64,000 bases of DNA from CANLBN01 sp034111645 (GTDB taxonomy: Bacteria > Pseudomonadota > Gammaproteobacteria > Pseudomonadales > Cellvibrionaceae): assembly GCA_034111645.1 (NCBI GenBank), contig JAWUWW010000022.1, forward strand, positions 1 through 64,000, in the 5' to 3' direction. The position numbers were made by a program, and so were the translations under genes. A model generated the notes under the pieces. The model was not told the origin of the DNA and ran no database searches. It was given only the letters and a program-made list of their open reading frames with translations. Positions 37,239-46,638 of this stretch are shown here, piece by piece. The number at the start of each line of letters is the position of its first letter. Position 1 is the stretch's first letter.

Positions 37239-37475
37239 GCAAATAGTGAGCGCTCTGAATCAATTGATATGCTGTTAGAATTTGTTTTTTCAAGCAGCAC
37301 TCAGTTACCAAGTCTAGGCGTCCTTTTGAATAAGTTATCATTTAATACTGAATAGCTAAATGAAAATAATCTCGTAATGTTGCCCAATAAACACAGCACT
37401 TAAGGCTTTTCATGCAAGCATCAACTTTAATTGAATCAATCCATTCATTAATTAGATCAGTATAAAATAAGGCCT
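37239..37475. other. Remainder of the trxB-aat spacer
   Basis: After the repeat units about 235 bp separate them from aat. I see no gene, no tRNA and no clear terminator. AAGG four bases before the aat ATG is its ribosome-binding site. Confidence 0.4.
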
Positions 37476-38237
37476 ATGAAACTACCTTGGCTTGACCCAC
37501 TAATTATTGAGTTTCCAGACACTCGTAATGCATTGAAAGAGCCGAATGGCTTGCTTTGTGCTGGTGGAGCATTATCTACCGAGTGGCTTTTGAAGGCCTA
37601 TAAAGAAGGCATATTTCCTTGGTTTAATGAAGGGGATCCAATTTTATGGTGGACTCCCTCCCCAAGAATGGTTATTTATCCATATCAATTCCATATTAGT
37701 CGTAGCCTTCGCAAAGCTTTAAAAAAAGGTGGCTATCAAGTCACTATTAATAAAGACTTTGAAGCAGTTATAGCTGCTTGTGCAAACTCTAGGCGAGACA
37801 ATACGTCGTCAAGTGCGTCGTCAACATGGATAACATCGGCGATAACAGAAAGTTATCTTGAGCTTCACGCCGCTGGTCACGCCCATTCTGTAGAAGTTTG
37901 GCAAGATAACGTTCTTTGTGGTGGTCTTTATGGTATTGCAATAGGTCGTGTATTTTTCGGCGAATCAATGTTTAGCCTAATGACAAATGGCTCCAAAATA
38001 GCGATTGCGCATCTAGTGGAATACTTAAAAAAATGGCAATATAAGTTAATTGATTGCCAAGTGCATAACGATCATCTAAATAGTCTTGGCGCAATAGAAA
38101 TTGATCGCATTAGTTTTGAACAAATTATCAGGGCTAATGCACGCGAGGCAAATATATGTCACCCAATTAATGAATGGACATCACAAGATATAACATTAGA
38201 AAATATTCATTGGGCTAAAGAAAAACCTAATTTTTAA
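37476..38237 (+). CDS. aat: Leucyl/phenylalanyl-tRNA--protein transferase
   Basis: 253 residues. It attaches Leu or Phe to proteins with N-terminal Lys or Arg, creating N-degrons for ClpS-ClpAP. Signature parts: GLLCAGGALSTEWLLKAYKEGIFPWF, PILWWTPSPRMVI, SSTWITSAITESYLELHAAGHAHSVEVW, GGLYGIAIGRVFFGESMFS, and IDCQVHNDHLNSLGA. The family motif that reads GxxxF near the active site is intact. It is the first gene of the aat-bpt-infA run on the plus strand, 406 bp after trxB. Confidence 0.97.
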   Translation: MKLPWLDPLIIEFPDTRNALKEPNGLLCAGGALSTEWLLKAYKEGIFPWFNEGDPILWWTPSPRMVIYPYQFHISRSLRKALKKGGYQVTINKDFEAVIAACANSRRDNTSSSASSTWITSAITESYLELHAAGHAHSVEVWQDNVLCGGLYGIAIGRVFFGESMFSLMTNGSKIAIAHLVEYLKKWQYKLIDCQVHNDHLNSLGAIEIDRISFEQIIRANAREANICHPINEWTSQDITLENIHWAKEKPNF

Positions 38238-38438
38238 AAACCTCGCAGACGTAAAGGAATTTTTTTGTGGCAGTGTAAAAACTTACTATAGCTATTATAT
38301 ATACGCAAAATAGACGAATTATTCTTTAGAGTGTTTTTTTATGCTGTTTTAGGTAAACTTATTTGAAGTAAAAGAAATTTAGAACACAGGCCTTACAATT
38401 ATTTATTACACAAAAGATAACAAATATAGTCATTAATT

Positions 38439-39188
38439 ATGGGTGAATTAGACGAAAAAATGCCTACCGTTGAAAAAATAGACAGTGACATAGAATCATT
38501 GCAGTTTTTTCAAACACAAGAGCACCCATGCAGCTACATTAAAGGTCAGTCCGCTAGCACCTTATTCTTAAATCCAAAACAAAAAATTGATACGTCACTT
38601 TATTCCCAGTTGTCTGAATACGGCTTCAGACGCAGCGGAACTCATATTTATAAGCCAATGTGTCCTCGTTGTGAAGCCTGTATACCTATTAGAATTCCAA
38701 CCGAATCATTTATAGCTAGCAAGCAACAAAAACGGACATGGCGGCGCAACCAAGATTTATCTATTTCTATTGTTAATACTATTGATTCCGATGAACATTA
38801 CGCCCTTTACGAAAATTATATTAATGCGCGCCACCAGGATGGGGATATGTATCCAGCATCTCAAGAGCAATTTCGTAGCTTTTTAACCAGTGATTGGAAG
38901 TCAACCCGCTATTATGAAGTTAGAGAACAAGGTAATCTTATAGCCGTATCTGTTGCTGATATAATGGACAATGGGATTGCCGCTGTATATAGCTTCTACT
39001 GCCCTATTTCAGCTAAACGCAGCTTAGGAAACTTTCTTATTCTTTTTCTAATAGACCAAGCAAAGACGCTCAACTTACCTGCCGTTTATCTGGGTTATTG
39101 GATTAAATCCTGTCAAAAAATGAACTATAAATCATCATATCGACCTTTAGAGATACAAAATGGTGCTCATTGGTTGCGTGTTTTGTAA
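38439..39188 (+). CDS. bpt: Aspartate/glutamate leucyltransferase Bpt (bacterial ATE family)
   Basis: 249 residues. Bpt transfers Leu from Leu-tRNA to proteins with N-terminal Asp or Glu, giving them to ClpS-ClpAP. The N-terminal Cys-containing domain reads HPCSYIKGQSASTLFLNPKQ, YGFRRSGTHIYKPMCPRCEACIPIRIP; the C-terminal GNAT-like domain reads YYEVREQGNLIAVSVADIM and AAVYSFYCPISAKRSLGNFLILFLIDQAK. CxxC (MCPRCEAC) is complete. The gene was long annotated ate in Pseudomonas at this same position after aat. E. coli lacks it. Start ATG at 38439; no strong ribosome-binding site is visible. Confidence 0.94.
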   Translation: MGELDEKMPTVEKIDSDIESLQFFQTQEHPCSYIKGQSASTLFLNPKQKIDTSLYSQLSEYGFRRSGTHIYKPMCPRCEACIPIRIPTESFIASKQQKRTWRRNQDLSISIVNTIDSDEHYALYENYINARHQDGDMYPASQEQFRSFLTSDWKSTRYYEVREQGNLIAVSVADIMDNGIAAVYSFYCPISAKRSLGNFLILFLIDQAKTLNLPAVYLGYWIKSCQKMNYKSSYRPLEIQNGAHWLRVL

Positions 39189-39264
39189 ATTCGCCTTGGC
39201 TCACGGATAAAATTCAGGCACAATGCAGCGCTTATTTTAAAGGCTTTCAAGAGGTTTGTGCCGA

Positions 39265-39483
39265 ATGGCAAAAGAAGACAATATTGAATTTGATGGTGAA
39301 GTTATTGATACTCTACCCAACACTACTTTTCGTGTAAAACTAGAGAATGGGCATGTCGTAACTGCGCATATTTCCGGAAAAATGCGTAAAAATTACATAA
39401 GAATTTTAACGGGTGATAAAGTTAAGGTGGAAATGACACCTTATGATTTGTCTAAAGGACGTATTACTTTCCGCGCTCGCTAA
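39265..39483 (+). CDS. infA: Translation initiation factor IF-1
   Basis: 72 residues, identical in length to E. coli IF-1 and nearly the same sequence (MAKEDNIEFDGEVIDTLPNT at the start, then HISGKMRKNYIRILTGDKV). It binds the ribosomal A site during initiation. The ATG at 39265 is the family start and is preceded by AAGAGG ten bases upstream; an in-frame start nine bases earlier exists but is not used in relatives. In E. coli infA also lies next to clpA and aat; the intervening serW tRNA of E. coli is not present here. Confidence 0.98.
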   Translation: MAKEDNIEFDGEVIDTLPNTTFRVKLENGHVVTAHISGKMRKNYIRILTGDKVKVEMTPYDLSKGRITFRAR

Positions 39484-39652
39484 TCCTTTGGAGCATCAAC
39501 TAGGTTAAGAAGCTAAACGAGAGCTAATAAATCTAGTTTCTGATGATAAATTGATACTTAGGCTACATCAGGTCTTATAAAGTAATTCTTTAGATTGTCA
39601 TGAACCACGATTTAATATCATTGAGTTAATAAAAAGTTTTCTCCTTTTTTTA

Positions 39653-41926
39653 TTAGGCTGGCTCTAATTCCTTTTCGACTTCGAGTGTAAGGTCATCGTC
39701 TTTACCAACAAAGATATTAACGGTGCCTCCGCTACTCAACTCACCAAATAGAACCATTTCTGCAAGAGGCTTTTTAAGCTTATCTTGAATCAATCTTGCC
39801 ATTGGTCGAGCACCCATTTTTTCGTCATAACCATGCTCAGCTAACCATGCTCTTGCATCGTCACTAATATTTAAGACAACTCGCTTATCATCAAGCTGTA
39901 TTTGAAGTTGTACCAAAAATTTATCAACAACTGTTTTAACAACTTCTCTTGAGAGCGAAGAAAATTGAATTATAGAATCTATTCTGTTTCTGAATTCAGG
40001 CGTAAAGACTTTTTTAAGTGCCTCCATGCCATCTGAACTATGATCCTGCTTGGTAAAACCGATCGAGGAACGACTCATTTCTTCTGCGCCAGCATTTGTG
40101 GTCATAATAATAATTGTATTGCGGAAATCAGCCTTACGACCATTATTATCGGTTAAAGTACCATGATCCATCACTTGAAGAAGTATATTAAAAACCTCTG
40201 GATGCGCTTTCTCAATTTCATCTAGCAACAAAACGCTATGAGGTTGTTTGGTGACGGCCTCGGTTAATAGACCACCTTGGTCGAAACCTACATAACCTGG
40301 TGGAGCACCGATTAATCGTGAAACAGTATGGCGCTCCATGTATTCAGACATATCAAAACGAATAAGATCTATACCCATCGCCTCAGCAAGCTGTTTACAT
40401 AATTCAGTTTTACCGACACCTGTTGGGCCTGTAAACAAGAAAGAACCGATAGGTTTATCTGCTGCACTTAACCCTGCTCGAGATAGCTTGATCGATGTAG
40501 ATAATGCATCAATTGCAGCATCTTGACCAAATACCGTCATTTTTAAAGTGCTGTCTAATTTACGTAACTGCTCTTTATCCGATGTTGATATTGTTTTAGG
40601 AGGAATACGCGCAATAATGGCAACAACTTTTTCAATATCGGTCACACCTAACTGCTTCTTGCGCTTGCTTGGCGATAGCAGCTGCTGATAGGCACCCGCT
40701 TCATCAATTACATCAATAGCTTTATCAGGCATAAAGCGATCCGTTATGTAGCGACTTGAAAGCTCAGAGGCAGATCTCAAAGCAGCATCTGTATACTTAA
40801 TATTATGGTGTTTTTCAAAACGCGACTTAAGACCTTTTAAAATTTTATAGGTATCTTCTACGTTTGGCTCGTTAACATCAACTTTTTGAAAACGTCTAGA
40901 TAAAGCACGGTCTTTATCAAAAATCCCGCGGTATTCTTGAAACGTTGTTGAGCCAAAACAGCGAATCTCGCCTGACGATAGCAATGGCTTTAATAAATTA
41001 GAGGCGTCCATCACGCCACCAGAGGCGGCTCCTGCTCCAATAATTGTATGAATCTAATCAATAAAAAGAATCGAATTCTCACGCTTTTTAAGTTCAGCTA
41101 ATAAACCTTTAAAACGTTTCTCAAAATCTCCGCGGTATTTGGTACCAGCTAGTAAGGCTCCCATATCTAAGGAGTAGACAACACTGCCTTTTAAAACGTC
41201 CGGAATGTCACCATCGACGATTCTCTTTGCAAGGCCTTCTGCAATAGCTGTTTTACCGACTCCTGACTCACCAACCAATAATGGGTTATTTTTGCGTCGT
41301 CGCGATAAGATTTGCGTCACCCTTTCAACTTCATGGTCTCGGCCCACTAAAGGATCGATGCGGCCTTCTTTAGCTGCTAAATTGAGATTAGCTGCGTAAT
41401 TATCTAAGGGATTAACTGCTTCTGAGGCACCTTCAGCGCTCTCGTTAACATCTTCGCCTTGAAGAGAATCATTACTAGTACTCTCATCGCTAACTTTTGA
41501 AATACCGTGAGTAATAAAGTTAACGACATCAAGTCGTGCAATACTTTGCATTTTAAGAAAATACACGGCTTGGCTTTCTTGCTCACTATAAATAGCGACA
41601 AGAACATTGGCTCCGGGTACTTCTTTTTTACCCGATGATTGAACATGGAACACTGCTCTTTGCAGCACTCGTTGAAAGCCTAATGTTGGCTGTGTTTCTC
41701 GATCTTTTTCTGACTCTGGGATTAAAGGTGTAGTGGCATCAACAAACTCCACCAGTTCATTACGCAAAGTCAGTAGATCTGCCCCGCAAGATTTTAAAAC
41801 ATCTAATGCCGCATTATTATCGAGTAGAGACAACAAAAGATGCTCAACCGTCATGAACTCATGACGTTTCACGCGAGCTCCTTTGAAGGCCTCGTTTAGG
41901 GTTTGCTCAAGCTCTTTACTTAACAT
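39653..41926 (-). pseudogene. clpA: clpA, ClpAP unfoldase gene interrupted by an in-frame TAG
   Basis: The frame is continuous for 758 codons (E. coli ClpA is 758 residues) except for TAG at codon 291. The upstream part (290 residues) has the ClpS-binding N-domain and Walker A of the first AAA+ domain (GESGVGKT, 219-226) and ends exactly at ILFID. The downstream part resumes IHTIIGAGAASGG and carries the rest of D1, a complete D2 (GPTGVGKTELCKQLAEAMG, VLLLDEIEKAHPEVFNILLQV) and the IGF-type ClpP loop region (SSIGFTKQD). A possible restart at GTG/ATG (41014/41011) has only a weak AGGAG 14-17 bases away and would lack the N-domain and first Walker A. No other frameshift or deletion is seen, so the lesion is recent, or an error in the sequence, or read through. 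Downstream of clpS, as is normal. Confidence 0.88.
41054..41056 (-). other. Premature amber codon at the Walker B glutamate of ClpA D1
   Basis: The minus strand reads ATT GAT TAG ATT CAT where every ClpA has GAG or GAA (ILFIDEIH). One G-to-T change explains it. cheY, cheZ and dctQ in this window also end in TAG at normal lengths, so TAG is a real stop here. Confidence 0.9.
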
Positions 41927-41965
41927 TTGATATCCTCATTAGATATAAAACAAGATTGGTTAAAT

Positions 41966-42358
41966 TCATTCGTCGTCTACTGCTTCAATTTCACAAATCA
42001 ATGGATGTTCATTTTGTCTAGCGTATTCGATACTTTGAGCTGCCTTTGTTTCTGCAATATCTCGGGTAAATACACCACAGTTTGCTTTACCATCCTTATG
42101 GACTTGCAACATCACGCGTGTTGCCTGCTCTCTATCCATCGTAAAAAATGACTGTAAAACATGAACAACAAATTCCATCGGCGTGTAATCATCATTCATC
42201 ATCATCACTTTATATAATGATGGCTTTTTAAGTTCTGGCTTGGATTCCTCTAGTAACAAATAACCATCGTCACCAGAACCACTCTCATCGGCTTCTTTAC
42301 TTAAGCGTAGTCGATGATTCTCAAGAATACCCATATTAAATTGTGCTAAGAACTGCAT
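41966..42358 (-). CDS. clpS: ClpS, N-degron adaptor of ClpAP
   Basis: 130 residues. ClpS binds N-terminal Leu, Phe, Trp and Tyr and delivers these proteins to ClpA. The core is intact: KKPSLYKVMMMNDDYTPMEFVVHVLQSFF (with the NDDYTPM pocket), MLQVHKDGKANCGVFTRDIAETK, and YARQNEHPLICEIE. The disordered N-terminal tail is longer than in E. coli. The ATG at 42358 has AGAGG and TAGGA sequences before it; ATG at 42334 would shorten the tail by eight residues but lacks one. It is 39 bp upstream of clpA and divergent from cspD, the usual gammaproteobacterial arrangement. Confidence 0.96.
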   Translation of the reverse strand: MQFLAQFNMGILENHRLRLSKEADESGSGDDGYLLLEESKPELKKPSLYKVMMMNDDYTPMEFVVHVLQSFFTMDREQATRVMLQVHKDGKANCGVFTRDIAETKAAQSIEYARQNEHPLICEIEAVDDE

Positions 42359-42474
42359 TTCCTAGTTTACCTCTGTATAAGTCATTCCGATAAAGTTATA
42401 TCGGGTCACTAAAGCGTCAATCAAGTATACACACCTTAAGAATTGAAAAAAAATATAAGCACATGATCAAAAAA

Positions 42475-42503
42475 TTGACATTTGCCAACCTTTGCTATTA
42501 AGT
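42475..42503 (+). promoter_or_regulatory. Candidate promoter of the cspD-like gene
   Basis: TTGACA (42475-42480), then 17 bases, then TTAAGT as a poor -10. It would leave a 5' leader of about 115 bases before the cold-shock gene, in keeping with long leaders of that family. Confidence 0.3.
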
Positions 42504-42620
42504 TATACGTAATGATATGACGATGTGATTTAATATTAGCATGGATAAGTCCGCGACTTCATAAATCGCTGCAACTCTATCATTTTAGGGATTACTTAGA
42601 CCAAAAAATAGGCAAGAGTT

Positions 42621-42923
42621 ATGACAATTGGCAAAGTGAAATGGTTCAACAATGCAAAGGGCTACGGATTTATTTTGCCAGAAGATGGCACAGAAGACTT
42701 ATTTGCCCATTACACATCAATAGAAATGGAAGGATACAAAACACTCAGAGCTGGCCAACCAGTTAATTTTGAGCTAGCCAGAGGCGATAAAGGACTCTTC
42801 GCCGCTAACATTACCTTTGTTGATACCATTTATCAAGAAACGCAAAAGATATCGTCTGATGAAGCCACTGTAAATGAAAGTGCTCTAGATGTAATAGAAG
42901 GTAGCCATTTAGAAACAACCTAA
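42621..42923 (+). CDS. cspD: Cold-shock domain protein, CspD-like
   Basis: 100 residues. Residues 1-67 are a cold-shock domain with both nucleic-acid-binding motifs: RNP1-like KGYGFILPE and RNP2-like DLFAHY (KVKWFNNAKGYGF). The tail (68-100) is acidic and unstructured. Position divergent from clpS is that of cspD, a stationary-phase replication inhibitor in E. coli; tails of other Csp proteins are shorter. An AAGAG lies close to the ATG. Confidence 0.93.
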   Translation: MTIGKVKWFNNAKGYGFILPEDGTEDLFAHYTSIEMEGYKTLRAGQPVNFELARGDKGLFAANITFVDTIYQETQKISSDEATVNESALDVIEGSHLETT

Positions 42924-42984
42924 ATGGCTCTCAATGCATCTTGGAATTAGTGTAACTAATCTCTAAAAGGCATTTCTCTATCGA

Positions 42985-45213
42985 TCAAAAAGACGACATA
43001 TCTTTATTTAATGTCTCACTTGGACGCATTATGGCGTCTAGTAATTCGATGTTCGGCAAATAATAACCGCCAATATCAACTTTTTTACCCTGCTGACTAT
43101 TTAATTCGTCAACAATTTTATTTTCATCTTTAGTGAGCAATTCTGCCAAATCATGAAAGCGTGCTTTTAATTCTGCATCCGCTGTTTGCTCTGCTAAAGC
43201 TTGTGCCCAATATAGAGCCAAATAAAAGTGGCTGCCTCTATTATCTAAGCTACCTAATTGACGAGTTGGAGATTTATTATTCAGCAAAACTTTACCAATA
43301 GCTGCATCTAATGTCTGGCTTAACACTTTTGCTTTTGAGTTTTTATAAGTTTCACTCACATGTTCTAAAGATACCGACAGGGCGAGGAATTCACCTAAAG
43401 AATCCCAACGTAGATAATTTTGTTCGATAAGCTGCTGAACATGCTTCGGTGCCGAACCACCGGCACCTGTTTCAAATAATCCTCCACCATTCATCAAAGG
43501 CACTATTGAAAGCATTTTTGCACTAGTTCCCAGCTCTAAAATTGGAAATAAATCTGTTAAATAATCTCGCAATACATTGCCCGTAACCGAAATGATATCT
43601 TTGCCGTTAATGATACTTTCGAGAGTGAAGCGAGTTGCCGCTCTTGGCGACATAATATGGATATCAAGGCCTTTTGTATCATGATCTTTCAAATATAAAT
43701 TAACTTTATTAATTAATTCTGAATCGTGTGCACGGGCTTCATCAAGCCAGAATATGGTTGGTAATTGGGTAGCGCGTGCACGGTTAACTGCTAATTTAAC
43801 CCAATCCTGAATGGGTGCATCTTTAACCTGACACATTCTCCAAATATCACCTGCTGCAACTGACTGTTCTAACAATACCGAACCTGAATCATCTACAACG
43901 CGAATGACACCCTGGGCTTCAGCTTCAAATGTTTTATCATGAGACCCATACTCTTCCGCTTTTTGTGCCATTAAACCTACATTGGGAACACTACCCATTG
44001 TGGTTGGATCTAGAGCACCATGTTTTTTACAAAACGCCATAGTCTCTTGATAAACTCCGGCATAACTTCTATCTGGAATAAGCGCTTTGGTATCTTCTAG
44101 CTTACCATTAGGCCCCCACATTTGACCGGATGATCGAATAGCCGCTGGCATAGACGCATCAATAATAACATCGCTTGGCACATGTAGATTGGTAATACCT
44201 TTATCCGAGTTTACCATAGCTAATTTGGGCCGTTTGTCATAACATGCTTGTATATCTGCTTCTATTTCAAGGCGTTTTTCTTCTGGTAGATTCACGATTT
44301 TTTCATATAAATCACCTAAACCATTTTTCGTATCCACGCTAATTTCTTCAAATAATTTAGCGTGCTTTTCAAAAACATACCTAAAAAATACAGTTACCGC
44401 ATGGCCAAAAATAATAGGGTCAGACACTTTCATCATAGTTGCCTTCAAATGGACAGAAAGCAATACATTTTCATCTTTAGCGGCTGAGATTTCTAACTCT
44501 AAAAAATCTCTTAACGCACGACAGCTCATTACTGATGCGTCAATAATTTCGCCGTTGAGTAACGCTATATTTTCTTTCAAAGAGGTGATAACACCACCTG
44601 GAGACACATGCTCAATACGAACATTACAGGCTTTGTTCAGCGTTACAGATTTTTCACTGCCGTAAAAATCTCCCTCTGTCATACTAGCAACATGAGATTT
44701 AGAATCAGCACTCCATTCACCCATAGAATGCGGATTTTTACGAGCGTACTCTTTAACGGCTAATGGTGCTCTTCGATCAGAATTACCTTCACGTAAAACA
44801 GGATTTACAGCACTTCCTTTAATCTTGTCATAACGCTTTTGAATCGCTTTTTCATCTTCATTAGATGGCTCATCTGGATAGTTTGGAAGGTCATAGCCTT
44901 TAGCCTGAAGTTCTTTAATAGCGGCTACCAACTGAGGAATAGATGCGCTTATGTTTGGTAATTTTATAATATTAGCTTCTGGCTGATTAGCCAACTCGCC
45001 TAATTCAGCAAGTGCATCGGCTACTTTTTGCTCGGGCTTCAAATGCTCAGGAAACGCACAAAGAATTCGTGACGCTAAAGAAATATCGCGTGTTTCAACG
45101 TCAATATTGGCTGTTTTAACAAAGCTTTTAACAATGGGTAATAAGGAATAAGTGGCAAGAGCTGGAGCTTCATCAGTTAAAGTGTAGATGATTTTTGGTG
45201 TGTCAGTCGTCAT
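42985..45213 (-). CDS. icd: Monomeric NADP-dependent isocitrate dehydrogenase
   Basis: 742 residues, the size of the monomeric IDH family (about 740), unrelated in fold order to the 45-kDa dimeric type. It oxidises isocitrate to 2-oxoglutarate with NADP+. Family stretches seen: MTTDTPKIIYTLTDEAPALATYSLLP at the start, LREGNSDRRAPLAVKEYARKNPHSMG, the substrate loop VNSDKGITNLHVPSDVIIDASMPA, and LFETGAGGSAPKHVQQ. Pseudomonas carries the same gene (idh) near cspD. It is convergent with cspD and divergent from the pseudouridine synthase. AGGAAAACAA precedes the ATG. Confidence 0.97.
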   Translation of the reverse strand: MTTDTPKIIYTLTDEAPALATYSLLPIVKSFVKTANIDVETRDISLASRILCAFPEHLKPEQKVADALAELGELANQPEANIIKLPNISASIPQLVAAIKELQAKGYDLPNYPDEPSNEDEKAIQKRYDKIKGSAVNPVLREGNSDRRAPLAVKEYARKNPHSMGEWSADSKSHVASMTEGDFYGSEKSVTLNKACNVRIEHVSPGGVITSLKENIALLNGEIIDASVMSCRALRDFLELEISAAKDENVLLSVHLKATMMKVSDPIIFGHAVTVFFRYVFEKHAKLFEEISVDTKNGLGDLYEKIVNLPEEKRLEIEADIQACYDKRPKLAMVNSDKGITNLHVPSDVIIDASMPAAIRSSGQMWGPNGKLEDTKALIPDRSYAGVYQETMAFCKKHGALDPTTMGSVPNVGLMAQKAEEYGSHDKTFEAEAQGVIRVVDDSGSVLLEQSVAAGDIWRMCQVKDAPIQDWVKLAVNRARATQLPTIFWLDEARAHDSELINKVNLYLKDHDTKGLDIHIMSPRAATRFTLESIINGKDIISVTGNVLRDYLTDLFPILELGTSAKMLSIVPLMNGGGLFETGAGGSAPKHVQQLIEQNYLRWDSLGEFLALSVSLEHVSETYKNSKAKVLSQTLDAAIGKVLLNNKSPTRQLGSLDNRGSHFYLALYWAQALAEQTADAELKARFHDLAELLTKDENKIVDELNSQQGKKVDIGGYYLPNIELLDAIMRPSETLNKDMSSF

Positions 45214-45403
45214 TTGTTTTCCTTAAATCGAAATCCGAATTATGATTTTTATTGCGTTAGTATCGTCGCTACAATGGTTTACCGCCTTAGTAATAAAGAG
45301 CTATACACTTTTAAGATCAATACATTTGCTCGACAATCATATCATATGCCTTATTATTCATATTAAATTATTTGCCATCATCTGGATATTATAGAATCAC
45401 TGC

Positions 45404-46081
45404 ATGTCATCGTTAATTTTACTAAACAAGCCCTACAAGGTCCTTTGTCAATTTACAGGTGATGATGGCAGAGACAATCTATCTACGTATATAAAAGAGC
45501 CCGGCTTCTACCCTGCAGGACGTCTAGATTTTGACTCTGAAGGACTTTTACTATTAACCAACGATGGTAATCTACAGCATTTCATTGCTCATCCGACACA
45601 TAAGCTTCCCAAAAAATACTGGGTGCAGGTAGAAGGCGCATACAATCCAGCAGCCGTAAAACACCTTACTGATGGTGTAGTACTCAAAGACGGCCTGACA
45701 AAACCCGCACAAGTTTGTCATATCGAAGCGCCTAACATTTGGGATCGCAACCCGCCAATAAGGCATCGTCAATCTATACCAACACACTGGTTAGAAATAT
45801 CAATCACTGAAGGACGCAACAGACAAATTAGACGCATGACAGCCGCTGTTAATTTACCAACTCTGCGTTTAATTAGATCATCTATAGGTGACTGGAGTTT
45901 AGGTGACCTTATGCCTGGTGAACATTGTATAAAAGCGCTGACTCTTTCTGTTGATGCTATGGTTAAAGCAAACACAGTTAAAAATAATCGCAACCTTAGT
46001 AAAAGCACAGAAAAAAATACGCGCAAAAAAAATCATAGCAACAAATACAAAAAAAGAGTAAGAGACAAACATGATAAATGA
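45404..46081 (+). CDS. rluE: 23S rRNA pseudouridine synthase RluE
   Basis: 225 residues of the RsuA/RluB-E group. It modifies one uridine of 23S rRNA (U2457 in E. coli). The catalytic Asp42 lies in AGRLDFDSEGLLLLTNDG; further family parts are LLNKPYKVLCQFT, HKLPKKYWVQVEG and EGRNRQIRRMTAAVNLPTLRLIR. There is no S4 domain, which fits RluE. The last 35 residues are very basic (KNTRKKNHSNKYKKRVR), perhaps an RNA-binding tail. It overlaps nudJ by 11 bases; E. coli shows the same rluE-nudJ pair beside icd. Confidence 0.94.
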   Translation: MSSLILLNKPYKVLCQFTGDDGRDNLSTYIKEPGFYPAGRLDFDSEGLLLLTNDGNLQHFIAHPTHKLPKKYWVQVEGAYNPAAVKHLTDGVVLKDGLTKPAQVCHIEAPNIWDRNPPIRHRQSIPTHWLEISITEGRNRQIRRMTAAVNLPTLRLIRSSIGDWSLGDLMPGEHCIKALTLSVDAMVKANTVKNNRNLSKSTEKNTRKKNHSNKYKKRVRDKHDK

Positions 46082-46514
46082 ACGCTGGAAACCCAATGTA
46101 ACTGTTGCCACATTGGTGCAAAAAAATGATAAATTTTTAATGGTGCATGAGGCACCTAATGGCATTGAAGTTTATAACCAACCTGCCGGACATCTTGATG
46201 AAAATGAAAGCTTAATTAATGCAGCAAGGCGCGAAACTTTAGAAGAAACCGGTTGGGAAGTTGAAGTAACGCATTACATGGGCTTGTATAGACATATTGC
46301 AAAAAATGGAATTACTTATTTGCGACATAGCTTTCTGGCGGCGCCCATAAAACATTTTCCAGAAATGGAGCTAGACACGGGAATAATAGAAGCAGTATGG
46401 ATGAGCTATGAAGATATAATTAAGCAAGACAATTTACGCGGGCCACTTGTTAAGCGCCTATTAGATGATTACCTTGCCGGAAAAATTTACACACTAGAAA
46501 TGCTTTACGATTAA
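46071..46514 (+). CDS. nudJ: Nudix phosphatase NudJ
   Basis: 147 residues. The Nudix box GHLDENESLINAARRETLEETGW runs from about 40 to 62 with all catalytic Glu and Arg residues. E. coli NudJ hydrolyses HMP-PP (a thiamine precursor), thiamine-PP and nucleoside di- and triphosphates. The N-terminus (WKPNVTVATLVQKNDKFLMV) and the QPAG before the box are typical of NudJ. It starts inside the rluE 3' end, 11 bases before the stop. mnmA, which often follows, is not here; a terminator and a convergent TRAP operon follow instead. Confidence 0.94.
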   Translation: MINERWKPNVTVATLVQKNDKFLMVHEAPNGIEVYNQPAGHLDENESLINAARRETLEETGWEVEVTHYMGLYRHIAKNGITYLRHSFLAAPIKHFPEMELDTGIIEAVWMSYEDIIKQDNLRGPLVKRLLDDYLAGKIYTLEMLYD

Positions 46515-46570
46515 GATGATTTGATATTTATCTAAAAAAAAATAATTAAAAGTTTAAAATTTAAACTCAT

Positions 46571-46601
46571 AAAAAAGGCCCTAATAATTAGAGCCTTTTT
46601 T
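46571..46601. terminator. Bidirectional terminator between nudJ and dctM
   Basis: AAAAAAGGC (46571-46579) pairs with GCCTTTTTT (46593-46601); the loop can extend the stem (CTAAT/ATTAG). It suits both converging transcripts. Confidence 0.88.
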
Positions 46602-46638
46602 AAAATAATTTTATCACCAACAAAACTTATTAATTGAA

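Noticed and set aside
39484..39652. tRNA-Ser gene expected between infA and clpA by analogy with E. coli
   Set aside because: No cloverleaf or conserved TpsiC (GTTCRA) sequence found in the 169 bp.
41054..41056. TAG in clpA as a recoded sense codon
   Set aside because: cheY, cheZ and dctQ stop at TAG exactly where their families end, and no special downstream element is seen. Suppression is left open only as a minor possibility.
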